This document shows positions 44,572 to 51,765 of a DNA stretch of 61,218 bases, piece by piece (position 1 is the first letter of the stretch; the number at the start of each line of letters is the position of its first letter). The notes beneath the pieces were generated by a model, which saw only the letters and a program-made list of their open reading frames with translations, ran no database searches and was not told the DNA's origin. Source of the stretch: an uncultured Prevotellaceae bacterium (GTDB lineage Bacteria; Bacteroidota; Bacteroidia; Bacteroidales; Muribaculaceae); NCBI GenBank assembly GCA_947302275.1, contig CAMYUW010000014.1, forward strand, positions 1-61,218, in the 5' to 3' direction. Position numbers and translations under genes: made by a program.

Positions 44572-45069
44572 ATGTATAAGACATTATTGACGATTGCCAT
44601 ACTGGGTGTCCTCATCTTGCTCACCTCGGCTTATTATACGGCTCCAGCCGATAGCCGCATCGGTTACAAGGCTCCTGCACTGGTATTGGGCAATAACAAC
44701 AATGGTCTTTCTCCACTGCAGCAACATCGTGGAGGGAATATCCTGCTCACCTTCTGGTCGTCGGCCGATGTTGAGTCAAGATTAAGCAACAAGCATTACG
44801 ACAGCATGTCTCGCATCGATGGCATGTCTTTTACTCATGTTTCGGTCAATATGGATCGAAGCGAGGGCGTATTTAACTCTGTTGTGGCTCTCGATAGTCT
44901 GGACAGGACTGCAAATTTTGGAACTTCACTGGATGCTCAGGAAGTCATTATTAAGAGCTGGCGCCTGGAAGATGGTTATCACTCATTCTTGATAGATGCC
45001 CAAGGCACAATTATCGCTATCGACCCCCAAGACAACGAATTAGCAAGTCTCAGGGAATCTATTCGATAG
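44572..45069 (+). CDS. Membrane-anchored thioredoxin-fold protein lacking the CxxC active site
   Basis: 165 residues with an N-terminal membrane or signal segment (LLTIAILGVLILLTSAYYTA). The body follows the TlpA/AhpC layout: IGYKAPALVLGNNNNGLSPL, a strand GGNILLTFWSSADVESRLSN, then SFLIDAQGTIIAIDPQ. In active relatives the FW strand is followed by A-x-W-C-x-x-C; here the corresponding SSADVES has no cysteine. A redox reaction is therefore unlikely, and a binding or structural role is inferred. It is convergent with the GNAT gene. Confidence 0.7.
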   Translation: MYKTLLTIAILGVLILLTSAYYTAPADSRIGYKAPALVLGNNNNGLSPLQQHRGGNILLTFWSSADVESRLSNKHYDSMSRIDGMSFTHVSVNMDRSEGVFNSVVALDSLDRTANFGTSLDAQEVIIKSWRLEDGYHSFLIDAQGTIIAIDPQDNELASLRESIR

Positions 45070-45085
45070 TCTCTTTTCTTTTTGG

Positions 45086-45610
45086 TTACAGAATCATTTG
45101 CAATAAGGCGGTATCACGATAGGTGGTGCCGCGTTTTACCCATGATTGGAGCACGCCCACCCGGCGATAGCCGTAATCCTCAAACATCTTGAGGCACAAC
45201 TCGTTGTCGAGCGAGATAAAAACATACAGTTGACGCAGACCGATGTGATCTCGGGCAAAGGCTGTGAGTAATTCCAGTGCTTGACGACCATAACCCAGTC
45301 CTCGATACTCGGAGGCGACAAACAGGCCTAACTCGGAGCGGTTGTTCAATGGGTCAAAGTTGAAAAAATCGATGGTACCCACAGGAGTGCCGTCAGCCTC
45401 AAGAGTAATCATTAAGCGTAATTGGCGTTGAGTGTAAATGTCACCCGTGTAGTTCTCCAAATAATCCCATAATGCCTTGCGTGAGTAGGGTGCGATTGTA
45501 TCGCTTACAGCCCATAACGCGGTGTCGTTTTCCCAGCGATACAACGTGTCGAGATCGGTGGGCTCAAGTGCCCGCAGGGCAAGGATGTCATTGCTGAGCA
45601 ATTGTCTCAT
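45086..45610 (-). CDS. GNAT-family N-acetyltransferase (RimJ/RimL-like)
   Basis: 174 residues. LRALEPTDLDTLYRWENDTA is the start typical of the RimJ/SpeG branch. The acetyl-CoA loop is ELGLFVASEYRGLGYGRQAL (Q/RxxGxG/A pattern), and the last motif is NELCLKMFEDYGYRRVGVL. It transfers acetyl from acetyl-CoA; the acceptor (protein N-terminus or polyamine) is unknown. Its start overlaps the glycosyltransferase stop by 4 bp, so it is the last gene of the yqgE operon. Confidence 0.85.
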   Translation of the reverse strand: MRQLLSNDILALRALEPTDLDTLYRWENDTALWAVSDTIAPYSRKALWDYLENYTGDIYTQRQLRLMITLEADGTPVGTIDFFNFDPLNNRSELGLFVASEYRGLGYGRQALELLTAFARDHIGLRQLYVFISLDNELCLKMFEDYGYRRVGVLQSWVKRGTTYRDTALLQMIL

Positions 45611-46734
45611 GATTGTGACATTTTGGGTGAGATGATGATACCGTGGCGATCGGCAAAAATGTGGAATGCGAGTCTTCCGCTGTCACTGTGTTCGCGGATG
45701 AAATCCACTACTTGGGCGCATGAGTAGCAACCGTCATCGATAAGCACGTTGTATTTTCCTGTTGTGGGAATGCTCTCTTCAAAGGTTTTGATGCCGGTCC
45801 GTTGTGACACATCGTTTGGCTTGTCGCTGACAATCACCCACGGCCATAATTCGTTGGCGGTCTTGCTCCTTGTGGGTACCAATCGCTTAATCAGCCTTCT
45901 TGCCATCGCCATGCCAGCCCGTATCAATACGCCCAACTTGACGAAGGGGTAGAAAATGACATTAAACCGTGGAAAATGCTTGCGGTAGAAGATCAGCATC
46001 GCATCGTAGAATACCCTGACATATCGCATCGAGTCCTTGTGCGTACTCTCGCCCTTGTAGTGAACCATGGGAGTAGGCAAGAACCAGTTTTGATAGCCAG
46101 CTTTGACGATGCGGTAGCTCAAATCGATGTCTTCCCCATACATGAAGAAGTCCTCGTCAAAGCCTCTCAGCTGCTGCAATACATCAGTACGGCACAGCAT
46201 GTAGGCACCTGATAAAATGTCGATACACTGGGGTACCAAATCGCTCAGATAGCGCAAGTGATATCTGGCAAATAACGGCGATCTTGGAAACAGTTTCGAG
46301 AGGCCGAAAATCTTGCAGAACGACACCCATGGGGTGGGAAAGGAGCGTTTGCTCTCAGGCAGGAATACACCGTTTCCGTCCATCATTCTTGCACCGATCG
46401 CTCCACACTCGGGGTGGGTGTTCATCCACTCGATGCCTTCACGCAGGCAACGGGGAGTGATAATGGTGTCGGGGTTAAGAATGAGTGTGAATTTGCCGCG
46501 GGCTTGCATGATTGCCTGATTGTTGGCGCGAGCGAAACCCACATTTTCTTGATTCTCAATAAAAGTGACTTGAGGATGAAGCTCACGTGAAAAAGCAATG
46601 CTGTCATCGCCCGAAAGGTTGTCCACTACAATGATCTCGCCCACCATGCCCTGCATGGCTTGCTCCACCGAGCGTAGGGTTTGCTCGAGGAGGTATTTCA
46701 CGCGATAATTGACGATGACAACTGTAAGTTCCAT
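45607..46734 (-). CDS. Family 2 glycosyltransferase (WbbL-like)
   Basis: 375 residues. GT-A fold motifs: VVIVNYRVKYLLEQTLRSV, VVDNLSGDDS, NVGFARANNQAI, LILNPDTII (DxD-like) and GFDEDFFMYGEDIDLSYR (catalytic ED region). Residues after about 270 include two hydrophobic helices (IFYPFVKLGVLIRAGMAMAR), then a 75-residue cytosolic tail (VLIDDGCYSCAQVVDFIREH). Relatives add rhamnose or other sugars to lipid-linked glycans. It sits in an operon with the pantothenate kinase and the GNAT gene. Confidence 0.88.
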   Translation of the reverse strand: MELTVVIVNYRVKYLLEQTLRSVEQAMQGMVGEIIVVDNLSGDDSIAFSRELHPQVTFIENQENVGFARANNQAIMQARGKFTLILNPDTIITPRCLREGIEWMNTHPECGAIGARMMDGNGVFLPESKRSFPTPWVSFCKIFGLSKLFPRSPLFARYHLRYLSDLVPQCIDILSGAYMLCRTDVLQQLRGFDEDFFMYGEDIDLSYRIVKAGYQNWFLPTPMVHYKGESTHKDSMRYVRVFYDAMLIFYRKHFPRFNVIFYPFVKLGVLIRAGMAMARRLIKRLVPTRSKTANELWPWVIVSDKPNDVSQRTGIKTFEESIPTTGKYNVLIDDGCYSCAQVVDFIREHSDSGRLAFHIFADRHGIIISPKMSQS

Positions 46735-46766
46735 GGATGAATCTCTATATATTAACTAACGAACGG

Positions 46767-47606
46767 TTAATCGTTTTTCGTATAACGATAATAGGATAAA
46801 GCGGCACCAAGGGCCGTACAATAGCGGGCATGAGCGGGAATATGGAATTTCACACCATACAGGCTCTCCATCATCGGGAAGATTAATTGACACTCGGGAA
46901 GTTGGGTCAGATTGCCTATGAGTACAAAGTCTTTGAAGCCGTTGTTCACCTGGGAGAGTACGGCACATGAACCTATGGTCTCAAGTACCATGCAGATTAA
47001 GCCCTTGGCAACGTCTTCGGGAGTGGCATTGGCGCTCACGGCCTTACCAAAAAGTGATGCCGTCGCGTACATGGGCAACCCCTCAATGTCCCTCTCGCTG
47101 ATGTCCTTGATTTGCAGGTTAATGTGGCTGATGTCACCATGGGATGCCAGTTTCACCACTTCGTCGATTCGACTGGTCTTGAGCAACAAGTGTGAAAGAC
47201 CCTGCAGCGTACCGCCACCCATAGAGATGCCTCCGATGTGCTTGATGGTATCACCATCGACGCGAACTAGCGTAGTTCCAGTGCCCATTGACACAACGAT
47301 GAGTTTGTCCAGTCCGCTGTCAAAGCGCGCACCCAGGCCATCCGACTGGAATTCATCGACATGGGTAGTGGGCAGGCCGTAGATGGGCGTAGCCATGCCA
47401 CTTGCCCCCACGCCAGTGAGCATTACGTGTTCAACATCCTCAAGAGCGATGTCGTTATCATACAAGTATTTGCCGAAGGCCCCGAACAAAGAAGTAATGG
47501 GGTCGTTGGCTGTGATAATCATCGGGGATTTGATGTGGCACTGGTTTTCAATGCCTACAATCTTGGTTGTGCTACCTCCCACGTCTATACCGATCACCAA
47601 ACTCAT
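46767..47606 (-). CDS. coaW: Type II pantothenate kinase
   Basis: 279 residues from the ATG at 47606, where MSLVIGIDVGGSTTKIVGIE is the normal family start. The actin-like kinase fold has further motifs VVSMGTGTTLVRVDGD and GGISMGGGTLQGLS, and the FVLIGNLTQLP/ARYCTALGAALSY end matches CoaW/PanK2-type enzymes. It phosphorylates pantothenate in coenzyme A synthesis; type II enzymes are weakly inhibited by CoA. Most Bacteroidetes use a type III kinase, so presence of type II is notable. It starts 29 nt after yqgE. Confidence 0.85.
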   Translation of the reverse strand: MSLVIGIDVGGSTTKIVGIENQCHIKSPMIITANDPITSLFGAFGKYLYDNDIALEDVEHVMLTGVGASGMATPIYGLPTTHVDEFQSDGLGARFDSGLDKLIVVSMGTGTTLVRVDGDTIKHIGGISMGGGTLQGLSHLLLKTSRIDEVVKLASHGDISHINLQIKDISERDIEGLPMYATASLFGKAVSANATPEDVAKGLICMVLETIGSCAVLSQVNNGFKDFVLIGNLTQLPECQLIFPMMESLYGVKFHIPAHARYCTALGAALSYYRYTKND

Positions 47607-47635
47607 AATTCTTGTGATTACTTGTTGCTGAATAA

Positions 47636-48241
47636 TTAATTGCATGCCGGATCGCTTGGCATATGGAGCCATAAACGATATCGGTCACCGAAACGGGAAA
47701 CGGCTTCACGCCAAAGATTGTCATCTCCTTCTCCCATCATCAGACCACGCCCGCCATTATTCAATACAGCCCAGTCGTGGCGTGCTATTTCGCTGGTCAG
47801 TTGCCCCTTGGACCATCCACTATACCCGACGATGAACTTGATGTGTCCCTCAACGGGCGCTCCGAGTTCGATGTATTGCTTCACTGCGCTAAACTGGCCT
47901 CCGAAATAAACGCCATCTCCCAGGGCTACAGCATCGGGAATTACATCCGGCCCGAGTGTGTGCATGAAGAATAGCATCTGGGTGCCAACGGGACCGCCTA
48001 GATACAGCGGAATCTCCTCAACAGTTTCGATCTCGGGCATGATGTCCCTAAGGTTATAACCCGTATAATGGTTCACGACAACCCCCATGGCACCCTCGTT
48101 CTCATCAGGGTCTACGATGAGTACAAGTGAGCGCTTGAAAAAAAAGTCACCAACCGTGGGCTTGGCCACCAGCAGGGAGCCCCGCTCGGGCAGTGGCTGC
48201 TCGTCATTGAGGTGATAGATGTCCTGGTCCCATTCGTTCAT
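47636..48241 (-). CDS. yqgE: YqgE/AlgH family protein
   Basis: 201 residues. RGSLLVAKPTVGDFFFKRSL, VVNHYTGYNLRD, LYLGGPVGTQMLFFMHT and GYSGWSKGQLTSEIARHDW are family motifs. The biochemical function is not established. It leads the yqgE-coaW-glycosyltransferase-GNAT operon. The -7 element TATATTTG (48254-48247) is only 5 nt before the ATG, so the mRNA appears leaderless. Confidence 0.92.
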   Translation of the reverse strand: MNEWDQDIYHLNDEQPLPERGSLLVAKPTVGDFFFKRSLVLIVDPDENEGAMGVVVNHYTGYNLRDIMPEIETVEEIPLYLGGPVGTQMLFFMHTLGPDVIPDAVALGDGVYFGGQFSAVKQYIELGAPVEGHIKFIVGYSGWSKGQLTSEIARHDWAVLNNGGRGLMMGEGDDNLWREAVSRFGDRYRLWLHMPSDPACN

Positions 48242-48246
48242 GGTGG

Positions 48247-48254
48247 CAAATATA
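48247..48254 (-). promoter_or_regulatory. -7 element just before the yqgE ATG (leaderless candidate)
   Basis: TATATTTG on the minus strand, then CCACC and the ATG at 48241. No -33 with good match is visible. Confidence 0.45.
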
Positions 48255-48427
48255 CAATAAAATCATGTTACTGACAGCTAAAACCAGTCAAAAGTTTTCT
48301 ATCTATCCTGCTTACTCTCGTTATGTATGGCTTGTTTGTGAAAATGAGTGTTAGTTTTTCTCCTGTTTGTTCCAATATTTCTCCTGTTTCCTCGTTAATT
48401 TAAATATAGAAACATAAACTGATAGCA

Positions 48428-49318
48428 ATGAAAGTCATGAAATTTGGCGGCACCTCGGTGGGAAGCGTCGAGAGCCTGCTCAACCTCAGGGATATAGTTA
48501 ATGCCGAACCTAAGCCCGTGCTCGTTGTGGTGTCGGCAATGGGAGGATTTACTAATCAATTGTTGGCTATGTGTGAACAGGCGCAGCAACGTGATATCTC
48601 ATGCATGGATACGCTTGAGGCCGCACGCCGTCGTCACCACGAAGCTATTGACGGTGTGGTGGTCGAGTCGATGCGTGAACAGGTCCATGCTACCATCGAC
48701 AAGTTTATCGATGAGAGTCTCAAGCCCTATTACCTTGCCCTTGCTACCAACCCCCATATGCCTGTTGATGAGATAGAGCGTGTGTGTGATGCCATAGTGG
48801 CACATGGCGAGATTTTGTCTTCGGCAATAGTTGCGGGTATGTTTGAGGATGGATTACCTCATCTTTCTCTCAACTTCATGCGCACGGTGCCTAGTGGTAC
48901 TGGCCGTGTTTTGGACTGGGAGGAAACCGGTCGACTGGTCAAGAATGACTTTGCTTCGATGGCAGACGGTGTTCATGTGGCACAGGGCTTCATTTCTCGT
49001 GACAAACTCTCGGGAGACGTGACCAATCTGGGACGTGGTGGCAGCGACTATACTGCTGCTATTCTGGCTTCGTTGCTTGATGCCGATTCACTGGAAATAT
49101 GGACCGACGTTGATGGCTTCATGACGGCCGATCCCCGCACCCATCCCGATGCTACCGTTATTCCCCGCATGACTTATGCGCAGGCACAGGAGATGTGCGA
49201 TGCGGGTGCCAAGGTCATCTATCCGCCCACCATCGCACCACTGGCCATGAAAGGCATTCCCGTTTGGGTCAAGAATACCTTCAACCCGTCTGCCCCAGGT
49301 ACTGTCATCATTGACTAA
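48428..49318 (+). CDS. Aspartate kinase, catalytic domain only (no ACT domains)
   Basis: 296 residues. The start MKVMKFGGTSVGSVESLLNL, the GFISRDKLSGDVTNLGRGGS, DYTAAILASLLDADS and EIWTDVDGFMTADPRTHPDA motifs are those of ThrA/LysC-type aspartokinases. The protein ends at NPSAPGTVIID, where other aspartokinases continue into two ACT regulatory domains (about 450 residues) or ACT plus homoserine dehydrogenase (about 810). The stop TAA overlaps the ATG of thrC by one base, so this is a clean short gene, not a frameshift. Inferred: threonine/lysine feedback through ACT is absent. Confidence 0.9.
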   Translation: MKVMKFGGTSVGSVESLLNLRDIVNAEPKPVLVVVSAMGGFTNQLLAMCEQAQQRDISCMDTLEAARRRHHEAIDGVVVESMREQVHATIDKFIDESLKPYYLALATNPHMPVDEIERVCDAIVAHGEILSSAIVAGMFEDGLPHLSLNFMRTVPSGTGRVLDWEETGRLVKNDFASMADGVHVAQGFISRDKLSGDVTNLGRGGSDYTAAILASLLDADSLEIWTDVDGFMTADPRTHPDATVIPRMTYAQAQEMCDAGAKVIYPPTIAPLAMKGIPVWVKNTFNPSAPGTVIID

Positions 49319-50634
49319 TGCGCTATTATAGTACAAATAACCGTCAGCACACTGCTACACTTGAACAGGCGGTAATCAGGGGCCTAGCTCCTGATGGTGG
49401 CTTGTTCATGCCCGACAGGCTTCCTCGTTTCCCGAAGGTGGTCTTGCGCAACATGACCGCAATGACCCTGCAGGAAATGGGCTACGCTATTGCATCTTAT
49501 GCGCTCAGCAGCGATGTGCCCGCCGATGTGCTGCATGATATCGTGTACGGCGCCTTCAGCTTCAAGATACCGCTGGTTGAGACAGTTCAAGGCCATCATG
49601 TGCTGGAGCTTTTCCATGGCCCGACAATGGCGTTTAAGGACGTGGGGACCCGTTTCATGGCACGCTTGCTGGATTATTATCGTACATGCCATCCCGAATG
49701 GACCACACTCAATGTATTGGTGCCGACCAGTGGTGATACGGGCAGCGCGGTGGCCAACAGTTTCTGGGACATGCCAGGAGTCAAGGTTTATGTGCTTTAT
49801 CCTCGTGGAGCCGTCAACAAGATCCAGAAATCACAGTTCGCTACCTTGGGAGCCAATGTGACTGCGATTGAGGTCAACGGCACGTTTGATGACTGTAAAT
49901 CACTGGTCGAGGAAGCGTTTATGGACGCGGACCTCAACAATGCCATGCGTTTGACCAGTGCAATGTCCATCAACTATGCACGCATCATCCCTCAGATGGT
50001 GTACTACTTCTGGGCTTATGCACAGCTCGTTAATCGGCAGGTGGATATTAGCAATTTGGTGTTTGCCGTTCCCTGTTCCAATCTTGGAAACCTTGCCAGC
50101 GGATTGATGGCCCAAGCGATGGGACTTCCCGTCAAGCGCTTCATCAGTGTCGAAAACCAGAATAACATCTTCTATAATTACGTCAAGACGGGTGAATTCA
50201 TTCCAAAGCCCACGCAGTACAGTATTGCTCCGGCGCTCGATGCCGGTTGCCCGAATAATTTCGGCCGCATTTTGGATTTACTTGGTTCACATGAGAATGT
50301 TTGCCGTCACATCCATGCCTACAGTTATGACGACAATCAGATTATAGAGACCATCCAGCATGCTTATCGTTATGAGGGCTATCTGCTTGATCCACATAGT
50401 GCTGTTGCCTATCGTGCTCTAGGTGAGGACTTGAGGCCAGGTGAGACAGGTGTGGCGCTGGCCACTGCTCATCCGGCTAAACTGCAATCTCTCATGGAAC
50501 GAGTTATAGAAAAACCTGTGCCGCTGCCATCTCAACTTTCACGATTTCTTAATGGTGCAATGCACGTTGTGAAGATGCCGAACGGTTTTGCCGCATTCAA
50601 GCGCCTGCTGCTTGAGGGCTTGACAAACTTTTGA
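49318..50634 (+). CDS. thrC: Threonine synthase
   Basis: 438 residues. MRYYSTNNRQHTATLEQAVI at the start, the PLP lysine in ELFHGPTMAFKDVGTRFMARL, VPTSGDTGSAVANSF (phosphate-binding) and FAVPCSNLGNLASGLMA. It converts O-phosphohomoserine to threonine. It is translationally coupled to the aspartokinase. Homoserine dehydrogenase and homoserine kinase are not in this window. Confidence 0.97.
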   Translation: MRYYSTNNRQHTATLEQAVIRGLAPDGGLFMPDRLPRFPKVVLRNMTAMTLQEMGYAIASYALSSDVPADVLHDIVYGAFSFKIPLVETVQGHHVLELFHGPTMAFKDVGTRFMARLLDYYRTCHPEWTTLNVLVPTSGDTGSAVANSFWDMPGVKVYVLYPRGAVNKIQKSQFATLGANVTAIEVNGTFDDCKSLVEEAFMDADLNNAMRLTSAMSINYARIIPQMVYYFWAYAQLVNRQVDISNLVFAVPCSNLGNLASGLMAQAMGLPVKRFISVENQNNIFYNYVKTGEFIPKPTQYSIAPALDAGCPNNFGRILDLLGSHENVCRHIHAYSYDDNQIIETIQHAYRYEGYLLDPHSAVAYRALGEDLRPGETGVALATAHPAKLQSLMERVIEKPVPLPSQLSRFLNGAMHVVKMPNGFAAFKRLLLEGLTNF

Positions 50635-50686
50635 CTTTGTTTTCTGAAGGGTTGATGCCCAATCGGATGCGCGCCAGGTGGTTGTA

Positions 50687-51613
50687 TCACAAGAGGAAAA
50701 AGAGTGATACGCCGATAACCGAGATGAAGGCGCCGAGCAGACTTTTTGCAGTAATCGGCTGCTTGAAGAGCCACCATGCGGGCAGGATAATGATGATAGG
50801 GGTCAATGCCATCAAGGTGCTTGCGATGCCAGCGGCAGTGTATTGTACGGCAAGCAAAGATGCGCCTACGCCGACAAAAGGCCCGAAAATGGTTGTCGCA
50901 ATGGCAGCAATTACACCCTTTTGGTCCTTGACGCCGCGCTGCAGAGGCTTGAAGCCTTCACGGAATGCCATCAACAACGCAAAACCTATGGTTCCTGCTA
51001 CACAGCGGAAGAAATTGGCATGGAAGGGTAATAACCATCCGGCCAAGTCTGTCGTGAGAGAAGCCTCGTAGTGGTTCATGCCGATTTTACTCAAAACCAG
51101 TCCCACACCTTGACACACGGCAGCACCGATAGCAAACAGCACTCCGGCCAGTGGCAGTTTCAATGACAGTTTGTGGTGGTCGCCGCGTCCCAATACTGAG
51201 ATGGCTATACCCGATAGTGTTACGAGCATTGCCAGCATGGCTTGTGGACGAATCTGTTGACCAAGGGTGAGCCAGGCGGTGACTGCGGCGGCGATAGGGG
51301 CCAGCGTCATGAACAGTTGGCCGTACTTAGAACCGATGATGATGTAGCACTGGAACAGGCAGAAGTCCCCGATGACATATCCCACGAGACCCGAGAGCAT
51401 CATCCACAAATAGGCCTCGGTACTGGCTCCTGCGGGGAGGGGAGTGCCGCCCATCACCCAAAACAAGATGGCCGAGAATACTAGCGTGATGATCATACGC
51501 ATCAGGTTCAGCGTCAGGTTGCCCATGCGCTTGCTGCCAAACTCGCTTAACAGCGCAGTTGCTGTCCACGAGAAGGCGACACCTATCGAAATCAGTTCAC
51601 CTATATACTGCAT
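50687..51613 (-). CDS. EamA/DMT-family membrane transporter
   Basis: 308 residues from the ATG at 51613. Ten hydrophobic segments in two EamA halves, for example MLSGLVGYVIGDFCLFQCYI and LLAVQYTAAGIASTLMALTP. DMT transporters move amino acids, nucleotide sugars or other small metabolites; the substrate is not readable. The -7 element TACCTTTG (51626-51619) lies inside the longer frame, 5 nt before this ATG, so it both fixes the start and suggests a leaderless mRNA. Confidence 0.85.
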   Translation of the reverse strand: MQYIGELISIGVAFSWTATALLSEFGSKRMGNLTLNLMRMIITLVFSAILFWVMGGTPLPAGASTEAYLWMMLSGLVGYVIGDFCLFQCYIIIGSKYGQLFMTLAPIAAAVTAWLTLGQQIRPQAMLAMLVTLSGIAISVLGRGDHHKLSLKLPLAGVLFAIGAAVCQGVGLVLSKIGMNHYEASLTTDLAGWLLPFHANFFRCVAGTIGFALLMAFREGFKPLQRGVKDQKGVIAAIATTIFGPFVGVGASLLAVQYTAAGIASTLMALTPIIIILPAWWLFKQPITAKSLLGAFISVIGVSLFFLL

Positions 51614-51618
51614 GGCTG

Positions 51619-51626
51619 CAAAGGTA
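51619..51626 (-). promoter_or_regulatory. -7 element before the EamA ATG (leaderless candidate)
   Basis: TACCTTTG on the minus strand, then CAGCC and the ATG at 51613. Confidence 0.45.
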
Positions 51627-51765
51627 ATGCTAAAAAAACTAAGAACTAAAACTGACAACTAAAAACTTTTCACTATATTTGCACGTTATAATAGTACCTT
51701 AACTATGTTGGGCTTGCCCAATGGGTTGAATGATAATATGTTAATGTAAATTACAAGACCAAGAT

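Noticed and set aside
48428..49318. Frameshifted or broken thrA
   Set aside because: The stop is directly followed by the overlapping thrC ATG, and no ACT or homoserine dehydrogenase remnants follow in any frame.
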